Translations under genes and position numbers: made by a program
Shown here: positions 1 to 7,527 of the stretch, piece after piece
How the letters are laid out: each line of letters begins with the position of its first letter
Position numbering within the stretch: position 1 is the first letter of the stretch
Notes under the pieces: generated by a model
What the model was told of the DNA's origin: nothing
What the model saw: the letters and a program-made list of their open reading frames with translations, nothing else
The model's database searches: none
Source: CAVUUN01 sp964421755
GTDB taxonomy: Bacteria; Acidobacteriota; UBA6911; RPQK01
Reading direction: 5' to 3'
DNA: 17,778 nt
Assembly (NCBI GenBank): GCA_964421755.1
Contig: CAYQYP010000008.1
Coordinates: 1-17,778, forward strand

Positions 1-51
1 TACGGGCCAGCCGTATTTTGTGGTTCGACGGGGACAGGGAGATTAAGGAAC

Positions 52-2424
52 ATGAAAGCAAGATTGACTTTGGCCAAAGGAAATCTGATCTGTCTGCTGG
101 CCGGCGCCCTGGCGCTCGCTGGCGGAAGCGTCTTCGGCGCGGCGCGTCCAGCCGCGGCTGCTCCGGACCCGGGAATTGAACATCGGAGGTTAGTCAAAAT
201 GACACTTCGCGCTTATTTCGCTCTCGCGTGCCTCCTGTCAAGGCTGAATCAGGGCCTTGGCCTTAAAAGCCCATTATGGCAGTGCTTTCTACTGGTGCCG
301 GTCGCTGCCCTTCTTACGGGAACCACCGTCGTGGCGGAACCTGTGGCGGCTAACATTGACGCCACACGCACGGCGCAGCCGATCACGAAATTCGTTTTCG
401 GCGGCTTTATGGAGCCGGCCACGACCAGGGTTTGGGCCGAGCTATTGTCGGACCGGAAGTTCTTCAACGAGATCAACTCGAACCCGCAACCCGCGGCCCC
501 AACTGGAGGCTTTGGCCGAAGAGGACCGCAACCCCGTTGGAGGCCCGTTGGCGCCGACGCGTTTGTGACTATGGACAGCAGGAACGCCTACGTGGGTGAT
601 TGGAGCCCGCTCGTTCGTCTGGAGGCGGCTACCCCGCACGGCATCAGCCAGTCGGGGTTCTCGCTACGCGCAGGAAGGGCCTACACCGGGCGAGTCGCGC
701 TGGCGGGCAGCCCGGGCGCCAAAGTGGACGTCAGCTTGATCTGGGGGCCGAATCCGGGAGATCGCCAGACGATTAGCATTCTTAGGTTGACTGCCAACTA
801 CACCAAGTTTCCCCTTAATTTCACCGCCAAGGCGGACACCAACGAAGGAGCGTTCGAGATTGTTGGGACCGGCAGCGGCGCGTTCCAAATCGGCGCGACT
901 TCTCTGATGCCTGCGGACAACGTCTCGGGTTTCAAGGCCGGCATGGTCCGTTTGCTCAAAGAGCAGGGAATCGAGATTGCACGCTGGCCCGGCGGGAACT
1001 TCGTCTCCGCCTATGACTGGCGCGACGGGATAGGCGACGCCGATAAGCGCCCCTCGCGGCGCGAACTGGCGTGGGGCGGGCTGGAGTCGAACGACATGGG
1101 AATCGACGACTTCATGACCTTCTGCCGCCTGTTGGGCGCGGAGCCCTACATTGCAGTGAATACGGGACTGGGCGATGCCCACTCGGCTGCGGAAGAGGTC
1201 GAGTACGTGAACGGTCCCGCCACGAGCCGGCTGGGGCAGTTGCGTGCGGCTAACGGGCATCCCGCGCCGTACAGCGTGAAGATCTGGGGAATTGGCAATG
1301 AGATGTACGGTCCTTGGCAGTGGGGTCACATGGCCCCCAACCAGTACGTCGAGAAGCACAACTTGGTCGTCAAGGCCATGAGGAAGGTCGATCCGGCGAT
1401 CAAGGTGATCGCCTCAAGCGCCACGCCCGAGGAGACGTCTTGGTGCTACATCGAGAACCTGCAGCTCGGCAGCTTCAGAGGGCGGGAGCGGCTGAACGAA
1501 AAAGTGCCGTTCCCGTTCGGATCAAAACACGACTGGACGGGAGCGTTCCTTGAGCATTCAGCCGACTACATCGACTACCTCGGTGAGCATTTCTACGGCT
1601 ACCCCAACCTGGCCATCGACGTCGATAAGCAGGAGTTCGTCGACGCCAACGATGCGCTCACCGATAAAGTGCGCCGGCTCTCAAATAAGGTGCAATTCAA
1701 GTTCGAGGCATGGGAGGAGTATCTGAAGAAGATGCCGCACTTGGAGAACAAGGACATCAAGTTCGCTTTCGACGAGTGGTCTCCCAGAAATCGGTCGGTC
1801 GATCCTGCCAGCACTCCCCCAGTCAGCCATCCGATGCTGAATCCCATGACCAATGCCTTGGTGTACCATGAGTTCTTCCGGCACTCAGACAAGGTGGGTT
1901 TGGCGGTGGCCACCGGCGGCATGGGGTTGATTGCAATGGACGCTTACGGTGAGCCGGTCGGGTTCCGAATGGACGGGCTGGTCATGAAGGTGCTGCACGA
2001 CCACTTTGCAGGCGCATTGCCGGTCCCCGTCACTGGCGACTCTCCCCAGCGAGCCATCAAGGGGGCTGTCGGGGTGGACACCTCGGCGCGCCCCTCTGGA
2101 AGTCCAACCTACCCGCTTGACGTGTTTGCAGCGTTGAGCGCCGATCGCAAGAAGCTCGTCATTTCGGTGGTCAACCCCACCGAGACATCGCAGGATTGCC
2201 AACTGAATCTGACCGGTGTCCAGCCCAGCGGGGCGGCAAAGCTTTGGCGCCTGACCGCTCCAGCTGGAGTTGCGCCGGCGCCGACCGGACCAGGCCGGTT
2301 CGGTTTTGGCCCTCCGGCCACAATGGGGGAGGACTCGCTGCCCGAGGCGCCAACCAGGATCACGCTGCCTCCCACCAGCATCACTGTGTATGAATTCGAG
2401 GTGGACAAAGACACGCTTAGTTAG
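52..2424 (+). CDS. Exported GH51-type alpha-L-arabinofuranosidase
   Basis: Likely removes L-arabinofuranosyl side chains from arabinoxylan or arabinan outside the cytoplasm. The 790-residue product has a GH51 N-terminal signature at about 100-140 (NIDATRTAQPITKFVFGGF), a CBM4/9-like beta-sandwich insert at about 165-285, a TIM barrel from about 290 and a C-terminal beta domain from about 690. The acid/base is expected at E417 in WGIGNEMYG and the nucleophile at E575 in AFDEW. The N-terminus is odd: residues 1-38 form a complete signal peptide, then M50 (base 199) has its own GGAGG ribosome site at 185-189, followed by hydrophobic stretches at 51-63 and 77-96 before the mature domain. The 52 start has AGGGAG at 36-41. 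Either start is possible, and the true one may be 199. Gly/Pro/Arg-rich inserts lie near 149-166 and 738-757. The transporter gene follows after 37 bases, suggesting an operon. The family call is strong; substrate preference is inferred. Confidence 0.9.
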   Translation: MKARLTLAKGNLICLLAGALALAGGSVFGAARPAAAAPDPGIEHRRLVKMTLRAYFALACLLSRLNQGLGLKSPLWQCFLLVPVAALLTGTTVVAEPVAANIDATRTAQPITKFVFGGFMEPATTRVWAELLSDRKFFNEINSNPQPAAPTGGFGRRGPQPRWRPVGADAFVTMDSRNAYVGDWSPLVRLEAATPHGISQSGFSLRAGRAYTGRVALAGSPGAKVDVSLIWGPNPGDRQTISILRLTANYTKFPLNFTAKADTNEGAFEIVGTGSGAFQIGATSLMPADNVSGFKAGMVRLLKEQGIEIARWPGGNFVSAYDWRDGIGDADKRPSRRELAWGGLESNDMGIDDFMTFCRLLGAEPYIAVNTGLGDAHSAAEEVEYVNGPATSRLGQLRAANGHPAPYSVKIWGIGNEMYGPWQWGHMAPNQYVEKHNLVVKAMRKVDPAIKVIASSATPEETSWCYIENLQLGSFRGRERLNEKVPFPFGSKHDWTGAFLEHSADYIDYLGEHFYGYPNLAIDVDKQEFVDANDALTDKVRRLSNKVQFKFEAWEEYLKKMPHLENKDIKFAFDEWSPRNRSVDPASTPPVSHPMLNPMTNALVYHEFFRHSDKVGLAVATGGMGLIAMDAYGEPVGFRMDGLVMKVLHDHFAGALPVPVTGDSPQRAIKGAVGVDTSARPSGSPTYPLDVFAALSADRKKLVISVVNPTETSQDCQLNLTGVQPSGAAKLWRLTAPAGVAPAPTGPGRFGFGPPATMGEDSLPEAPTRITLPPTSITVYEFEVDKDTLS
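185..201 (+). promoter_or_regulatory. Internal ribosome site and ATG inside the GH51 leader
   Basis: GGAGG at 185-189 lies 9 bases before an in-frame ATG at 199-201 (M50 of the long product). It is a better ribosome site than the one before the ATG at 52. It suggests that translation may begin at 199, or that the leader 52-198 was fused in front of an older gene start. Confidence 0.45.
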
Positions 2425-2461
2425 TGTCCAAAATGCACGTACTCTGGAAGGTGGCGCGCTC

Positions 2462-3784
2462 GTGAAGCCGAAATCCATACCAGAAGTTTCCGCTCGAAAA
2501 GTCGTCAAACCCCCGCCTCCGGGGGAGAAGGCATCTGGTTTTAAGCTACCCGGGCTGCGCTGGTGGATGATCACCCTGATCATGCTGGGATCGGTATTGA
2601 ATTATCTGTCGCGCAACACGCTGTCGGTGGCCCAGGTGCAGCTCAGAGACTCACTGCACATCTCGGAGGCGCAGTACTCGTGGATTACGGGTGCGTTTCA
2701 GATCACGATCATGCTGCAGCCGATCTGCGGGTATGTGCTGGACGTGGTGGGGCTCAGGATCGGATTTGCGATCTTTGCCACGGCCTGGTCCCTGATCAAC
2801 ATGGCTCATGGGCTGGCGGGTTCGTGGAAGGGACTGGCGGTCCTGCGCGGGCTGATGGGCTTTGCGGAGGGATCGGCCAACCCGGCGGGAATGAAAGCGA
2901 CGGCCCAGTGGTTTCCCGCTCGAGAACGGGGGTTTGCGGGAGGGATTTACAACATTGGGGCGTCGGCGGGGTCGATGCTGGCCGGGCCGCTGGTGGCCTT
3001 TGCAGTCATTTACCTGAACTGGCAGAGCGCGTTTGTGATCAGCGGCGGGCTGGGTTTGGTGTGGGTGTGTTTGTGGCTCCTGCTCTATCGGTCGCCCTCG
3101 CGGCATCCGTGGCTGTCGGAGAAAGAGCGGGACTACATCGCAACGGGCCAGGAAAAGGCGCTGGACGAAGGAGGACGGCCGTCGATCCGGGAAATCATCC
3201 GGCAGCGGAATTTCTGGGGGATAGCAATCCCGCGTTTTCTGGCCGACCCGACGTGGGGCACGTTGGCGTTCTGGCTGCCTTTGTACTTGGCAACCGAGCG
3301 GCATTGGGAGCTCAATAAGATCGCCCTGTTTGCGTGGCTGCCATTCCTGGCGGCGGATTTCGGCTGCATTTTCGGGGGACTGGTGGCCGCGACACTGCAG
3401 AAGTACGCGAGTGTATCGCTGATTAATGCGAGACGTCTTGCGTTTTCGACGGGCGCCCTTCTCATGGTCGGTGTCGCGTTCGCCGGCCGAGTCAATGACC
3501 CGTATGTGGCGATTCTCCTCTTCAGCCTGGCCGGTTTTGCCCATCAGACGCTTTCGGTTACAGTCATTACGATGTCATCGGATCTTTTCCGGCGGAGCGA
3601 GGTGGCAACCGTGGCCGGCATGGCAGGAACGATGGGCAACGCCGGGGTACTGGTCTTTACGTTGATTCTGGGAGCGCTGGTGACCCGAGTCGGCTATTCG
3701 CCGTTCTTCGTGTCCCTGAGCATTCTGGACATCCTCGGCGCCGTTGTGTTGTGGACCCTCGTGCGTGAACGGAAAAACACGTGA
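2462..3784 (+). CDS. MFS sugar/sugar-acid transporter, hexuronate (ExuT/ACS)-like
   Basis: Inner-membrane importer, about 440 residues and 12 predicted membrane helices, the first near residue 35-50. ACS/ExuT-type features are visible: NYLSRNTLSVA in the first helix, a GYVLDVVGLRIG loop after the second helix (residues 90-101), and the AEGSANPAGMKATAQWFP plus ERGFAGGIYNIGAS segments at about 135-168. I chose the GTG at 2462, which has GGAAGG at 2446-2451. The open frame continues upstream to 2270 but only inside the GH51 gene, and an ATG at 2390 also overlaps GH51. About 30 hydrophilic residues precede the first helix. The stop overlaps the GH43 start by four bases, so the two are probably translationally coupled. 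The substrate is not readable from sequence; with GH43 and xylose isomerase beside it, xylose, xylo-oligosaccharides or (methyl)glucuronate are candidates. Confidence 0.88.
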   Translation: MKPKSIPEVSARKVVKPPPPGEKASGFKLPGLRWWMITLIMLGSVLNYLSRNTLSVAQVQLRDSLHISEAQYSWITGAFQITIMLQPICGYVLDVVGLRIGFAIFATAWSLINMAHGLAGSWKGLAVLRGLMGFAEGSANPAGMKATAQWFPARERGFAGGIYNIGASAGSMLAGPLVAFAVIYLNWQSAFVISGGLGLVWVCLWLLLYRSPSRHPWLSEKERDYIATGQEKALDEGGRPSIREIIRQRNFWGIAIPRFLADPTWGTLAFWLPLYLATERHWELNKIALFAWLPFLAADFGCIFGGLVAATLQKYASVSLINARRLAFSTGALLMVGVAFAGRVNDPYVAILLFSLAGFAHQTLSVTVITMSSDLFRRSEVATVAGMAGTMGNAGVLVFTLILGALVTRVGYSPFFVSLSILDILGAVVLWTLVRERKNT

Positions 3785-5412
3785 ACATTACCAATCCGAT
3801 TTTGCGCGGCTTCAATCCTGATCCTTCGATTCTGCGAGTGGGCGACGATTACTACATTGCCACGTCCACTTTCGAGTGGTACCCCGGGGTGCAGATTCAC
3901 CACTCAAAGGACCTGGTGCACTGGCGGCTGCTGACGCGGCCGCTGCGGCGGGCAGACCAGTTGGACATGCGGGGTGATCCGGATTCCTGCGGCGTCTGGG
4001 CGCCATGCCTGACCTATGCTGACGACCTCTTCCACCTGGTCTATACGGACGTGAAACGGTATGGCCGGGCGTCGGGCGGCGGCACAGCCAATGCATCGCT
4101 GCGCGACTTTCACAACTACCTGGTGACTGCCGAGCGCGTCGACGGCGACTGGTCGGAACCGACCTACCTGAACAGCAGCGGCTTTGATCCGTCGCTGTTT
4201 CATGATGAGAATGGCCGCAAGTACTTGCTCAACATGCTCTGGGATCATCGCGCGGGCCAGAATCGTTTTGCCGGCATTGTGCTGCAGGAATACTCGCCGC
4301 GCGAACGAAGACTGATCGGGCAGCGGCGGCTGATCTTCCTGGGCACGTCGATTGGCTTCACCGAAGGGCCGCATCTGTACAAGCGCGGCGGATACTATAA
4401 TCTCCTGGTTGCCGAGGGCGGCACGTTCTGGGGCCATGCCGTGACGATGGCCCGGTCGCGACAGATTGACGGCCCGTACGAGGTGCATCCCGACACATAT
4501 GTTCTGACGGCGCGCGATCGGCCAGACAGCGCGTTGCAGCGCGCCGGGCATGCCTCGCTTGTGGAGACGCCGGACGGCGAGACGTACATGGTCTACCTGT
4601 GCGGGAGGCCGCTGCCCAATCGCGGCCGCTGTACCTTGGGCCGTGAGACGGCGATCCAGAAGATGGTCTGGTCGCCGGATGGGTGGCTCCGCACTACCGA
4701 CGGCCAGGGCGTGCCGCAGGTCAGCGTACCGGCGCCAAACCTGCCGGCGCACCCGTTCCCCGCGCCGGCCGTCCACGAGGACTTCGATTCGCCGGAGCTG
4801 CCCATCGACCTCCAGTGGCTTCGCTCGCCTTATCCCGAGCGGCTCTGGACCCTTACGGAACGTCCCGGCTTCCTGCGCCTCTTTGGCCGCGAGACCCTGG
4901 GCAGCCAGTTTGAGCAGGCGCTTGTGGCCCGTCGTCAGCAGGCCCATTGTTTCACTGCCGCGACGCGCATGGAATTTCTGCCGGAGCATTTTCAACAGTC
5001 TGCCGGCCTCGTCCTGTATTACCACGCCACGAAGTTTCATTACCTGTTCCTGACGGAGGACGACACGATCGGGCGTCATTTGCGCGTCATGTCGTGCGTG
5101 ACGGATGCAGGCGACACTTTCAGTGCGCCGATTCCGCTCCCAGCGGGCACCGGAAACATCGAACTGCGCATGGATGTGGATTACGAGCGGCTGATTTTTG
5201 CCTACCGAGTGCCCGGGCAGGCCTGGCGGGCTTTCCCCGAGGTTTTTGATGCGAGCATCGTCTCCGACGAGGCCGGTCCGCCGATTTTGCCCAACTTCAC
5301 GGGGTCGTTTGCGGGTGTCTGCTGCCAGGACGGCGCAGGAACGCGCCGACCGGCGGATTTTGACTACTTCGAGTATCAGGAGCGGGGCTATCAACCCCGG
5401 CCTGCCTTTTGA
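3781..5412 (+). CDS. Cytoplasmic GH43 beta-xylosidase (subfamily 11-like)
   Basis: Expected to release xylose from the non-reducing end of short xylo-oligosaccharides, possibly with arabinofuranosidase side activity. No signal peptide, so it acts in the cytoplasm on imported oligosaccharides. The N-terminal five-bladed propeller occupies about 1-310 and has the three GH43 acidic residues: D14 in GFNPDPS (general base), D136 in GFDPSLF (pKa modulator) and E195 in FTEGPHLY (general acid). These spacings fit the XynB3-type beta-xylosidases known from established work. A C-terminal concanavalin-like beta-sandwich (GH43_C2 type) covers about 325-535, and the 543-residue total is normal for this group. 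The start is GTG at 3781, overlapping the MFS stop (GTGA, 3781-3784). No good ribosome site precedes it, which supports translational coupling to the transporter. Confidence 0.93.
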   Translation: MNITNPILRGFNPDPSILRVGDDYYIATSTFEWYPGVQIHHSKDLVHWRLLTRPLRRADQLDMRGDPDSCGVWAPCLTYADDLFHLVYTDVKRYGRASGGGTANASLRDFHNYLVTAERVDGDWSEPTYLNSSGFDPSLFHDENGRKYLLNMLWDHRAGQNRFAGIVLQEYSPRERRLIGQRRLIFLGTSIGFTEGPHLYKRGGYYNLLVAEGGTFWGHAVTMARSRQIDGPYEVHPDTYVLTARDRPDSALQRAGHASLVETPDGETYMVYLCGRPLPNRGRCTLGRETAIQKMVWSPDGWLRTTDGQGVPQVSVPAPNLPAHPFPAPAVHEDFDSPELPIDLQWLRSPYPERLWTLTERPGFLRLFGRETLGSQFEQALVARRQQAHCFTAATRMEFLPEHFQQSAGLVLYYHATKFHYLFLTEDDTIGRHLRVMSCVTDAGDTFSAPIPLPAGTGNIELRMDVDYERLIFAYRVPGQAWRAFPEVFDASIVSDEAGPPILPNFTGSFAGVCCQDGAGTRRPADFDYFEYQERGYQPRPAF

Positions 5413-5483
5413 TCTTCATGAAAGGCGGGATATCGTGGCGGCCACCAGCAAAATGGTGTTCACAGACAAGGAAAGGAACTGAA

Positions 5484-7382
5484 ATGAACCGTCGCCTGCA
5501 GCAAAGGTATCAATCTTGCTGGTTCGTTTGTGCCTTCACGGCCCTTTTGCTCCTGGACGCGCCTGTCCAGGCACAGCCCTCGGGCGGGCCCTACGGCCCG
5601 ATTCAACAGACCTATGCGGTACCCGCCGGCGCGGCCCACGTCTACTACGTGGCCCCCGATGGGGCGGCATCCCATGCCGCGGCATCCCATGCCGCGGCAT
5701 CTGCCGCGGCCGATGCAACAGGAGCGACTTTGGAGCAGCCTACGACCCTGGAGACGGCTATTTCCAAGGCGGTGACTGGGGACGCAATCATCCTTCGCGG
5801 TGGCACTTACCGCACCGGCGGGCTGAGGTTCAACCAGGGGATCACGATACAGCCCTATGCAGGTGAGCATCCGGTCCTCAAGGGCACGCGAGTAGCGACG
5901 GAGTGGAGGGCACTGCGCAACAACGTCTGGCGGACGCCGTGGAAGACGCTCTTTCCGGCCGCTCCGCTCGGGTGGTGGCAGCGTGACCGCGAGGGCATGC
6001 GGACGCCGCTGCACCGCTTCAACAACGACATGGTCTTCGTTGATGGCGAGATGCTGAAGTCTGCAGGCTGGGAGGGCGAGCTCGACGCGCACTCGTACTA
6101 CATCGACTACGAGAAGGGACAGGTCTACATCGGCGTGGACCCGACGAACCGGCTTGTCGAAATCACTGCCTTCGACGGCGCCCTGATTCGCACGGCGGAG
6201 CCCGTCAACGGCAAGACCAATGACCACAAGGGGCCGGTGATCCGAGGGATCACGTTCACCCAATACGCGCGGCGAGGCATCGAGATCGAGGGCAAGCGCA
6301 GCTTCGGTCCCAACGACGAGCCGACCGATGAGCCGGTCGGACCCAGTGACCCAGCCACCTACGGCAAGGAGGCAACGGGCGCGACCCTCGAAAATGTGAC
6401 GATCTCCTTCTGCTCTCGCGTGGCCGGTTTCTTCCGCGGCGATGGCCTCACGATTCGCAACTCGCTGTTCAGTGACACGAGCACCGAGGGCGTGTACGTG
6501 ATCGGTTCTTCCGATGTGCTGTTGGAGAAGAACATATTCCGCCGGAACAACGTCGAGGGCCTGACCGGTTACTACCCTGCCGCGGTGAAGATCTTCAATC
6601 AGAGCCACCGCGTCACCTGCCGTGACAACCTGGTGATGGACAACCCGAAATCCAACGGGATCTGGTATGACGTCGGCAACATGGACGGCGTGTTTGTGAA
6701 CAACTGGGTGCAGGATTGCCTTGACGGATTCTTCTTCGAGATCTCCAAGGGCGCCATCTGCGCGGGCAACCTCTTCCTTAATTGCGACAAGGGTATCCGC
6801 GTCCTCAACAGCGCAAACGTCCGCGCCTGGAACAACACTCTGATTAACTCCGTGGCCTCGTTCGAGCGGGATGGGCGGAGTGCCACAGCCGATCTTTTCG
6901 GCTGGCATCCGGCCACCGGCCCGGATGTGGACAAGCGGGAGGGCCACGTCTTCTGCGGCAACCTCCTGGTCGCGGGGCCCCGGTTTTCGAAGCCGCTTCT
7001 GCGAATCGAGCAGAGAGTCCCGGCCGGGAAGCTCACCAAGCCCCAAGTCACACAACTGGACGGCAACGTCTACGTGCGGAACGAAGGAGGCGACCCGGAG
7101 GCCCTGCTGTTCTGGAGCCCGTTGGAAGCTGGCGAGGGAATGACCGAGTTCAAGAGGCTCGCAGAGTTCCAGAGGCTGCACCCAGAGTTTGAAGCCCATT
7201 CCAAGGTCGTCACGAGTTCGCTTGGGGCTCTCTTCAAGAGTCCGGAGCTCTGTCGTTATGAGCTGGCTCAGGATATTTCACTGCCCGAATCTGGCACAGT
7301 CTTGCCCGACGAAGTCCGACACCTGCTCGGCTGGCAGAAACGGGAGGCGATTCGGCCCGGCGCCTACCCGCCTCGGCCATGA
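5484..7382 (+). CDS. Exported right-handed beta-helix protein, GH120-like (candidate beta-xylosidase)
   Basis: 632 residues with a signal peptide (hydrophobic core about 12-26, cleavage likely after VQA at 30), so periplasmic or secreted. I chose ATG 5484 because AAGGA at 5473-5477 precedes it and it opens the signal peptide; the open frame reaches back to 5409 without one. The mature part starts with the VYYVAPDG...TLEQPTTLETAISKA...GDAIILRGGTYR pattern of DUF1565/pectate-lyase-like beta-helices, with an inserted region at about 140-230 and helix rungs to about 530. Residues D396 (GIWYD) and E419 (GFFFE) are 23 apart, as I recall for the nucleophile and acid/base of the GH120 xylosidase XylC, with similar flanks. 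Family placement as a beta-helix protein is firm; xylosidase activity is an inference supported by its place between GH43 and xylose isomerase. Another carbohydrate-active beta-helix function remains possible. Confidence 0.8.
   Translation: MNRRLQQRYQSCWFVCAFTALLLLDAPVQAQPSGGPYGPIQQTYAVPAGAAHVYYVAPDGAASHAAASHAAASAAADATGATLEQPTTLETAISKAVTGDAIILRGGTYRTGGLRFNQGITIQPYAGEHPVLKGTRVATEWRALRNNVWRTPWKTLFPAAPLGWWQRDREGMRTPLHRFNNDMVFVDGEMLKSAGWEGELDAHSYYIDYEKGQVYIGVDPTNRLVEITAFDGALIRTAEPVNGKTNDHKGPVIRGITFTQYARRGIEIEGKRSFGPNDEPTDEPVGPSDPATYGKEATGATLENVTISFCSRVAGFFRGDGLTIRNSLFSDTSTEGVYVIGSSDVLLEKNIFRRNNVEGLTGYYPAAVKIFNQSHRVTCRDNLVMDNPKSNGIWYDVGNMDGVFVNNWVQDCLDGFFFEISKGAICAGNLFLNCDKGIRVLNSANVRAWNNTLINSVASFERDGRSATADLFGWHPATGPDVDKREGHVFCGNLLVAGPRFSKPLLRIEQRVPAGKLTKPQVTQLDGNVYVRNEGGDPEALLFWSPLEAGEGMTEFKRLAEFQRLHPEFEAHSKVVTSSLGALFKSPELCRYELAQDISLPESGTVLPDEVRHLLGWQKREAIRPGAYPPRP
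5664..5712 (+). repeat. 15-base tandem repeat encoding Ala/Ser/His linker
   Basis: The unit GCGGCATCCCATGCC occurs at 5664-5678 and 5679-5693 and starts a third, degenerate copy at 5694. It encodes an AASHA-type low-complexity stretch (residues about 61-76) placed just after the first strand of the beta-helix protein. Being a multiple of three, copy-number change would keep the frame. Confidence 0.8.
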
Positions 7383-7527
7383 ATGTTGGCAACCGTGACG
7401 GGGCGGACCTTGCGGAAATCAGAACTTTCCGGTAAGAAGAAGGAATAGTTCAGCTATCGAACTAATGCGCCAGCCGGGCGGAGTGCGCCAAGTTGTAAGC
7501 GATCATTTGGATTAAGGAGCAAAAACG

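Noticed and set aside
2270..2461. Upstream extension of the transporter frame
   Set aside because: It overlaps the end of the GH51 gene and lacks a sensible ribosome site; the GTG at 2462 fits better.
3904..5394. Long minus-strand open frame (496 codons) opposite GH43
   Set aside because: It is the antisense of a well-supported gene; the composition is Arg/Gln/Val-rich without domains, as expected in GC-rich DNA.
5409..5483. Upstream extension of the beta-helix gene overlapping GH43
   Set aside because: It would add 25 residues before a normal signal peptide; the ATG at 5484 has a good ribosome site.
5460..7199. Long minus-strand open frame (579 codons) opposite the beta-helix gene
   Set aside because: Antisense shadow; the plus-strand product has a signal peptide, ribosome site and a recognisable fold.
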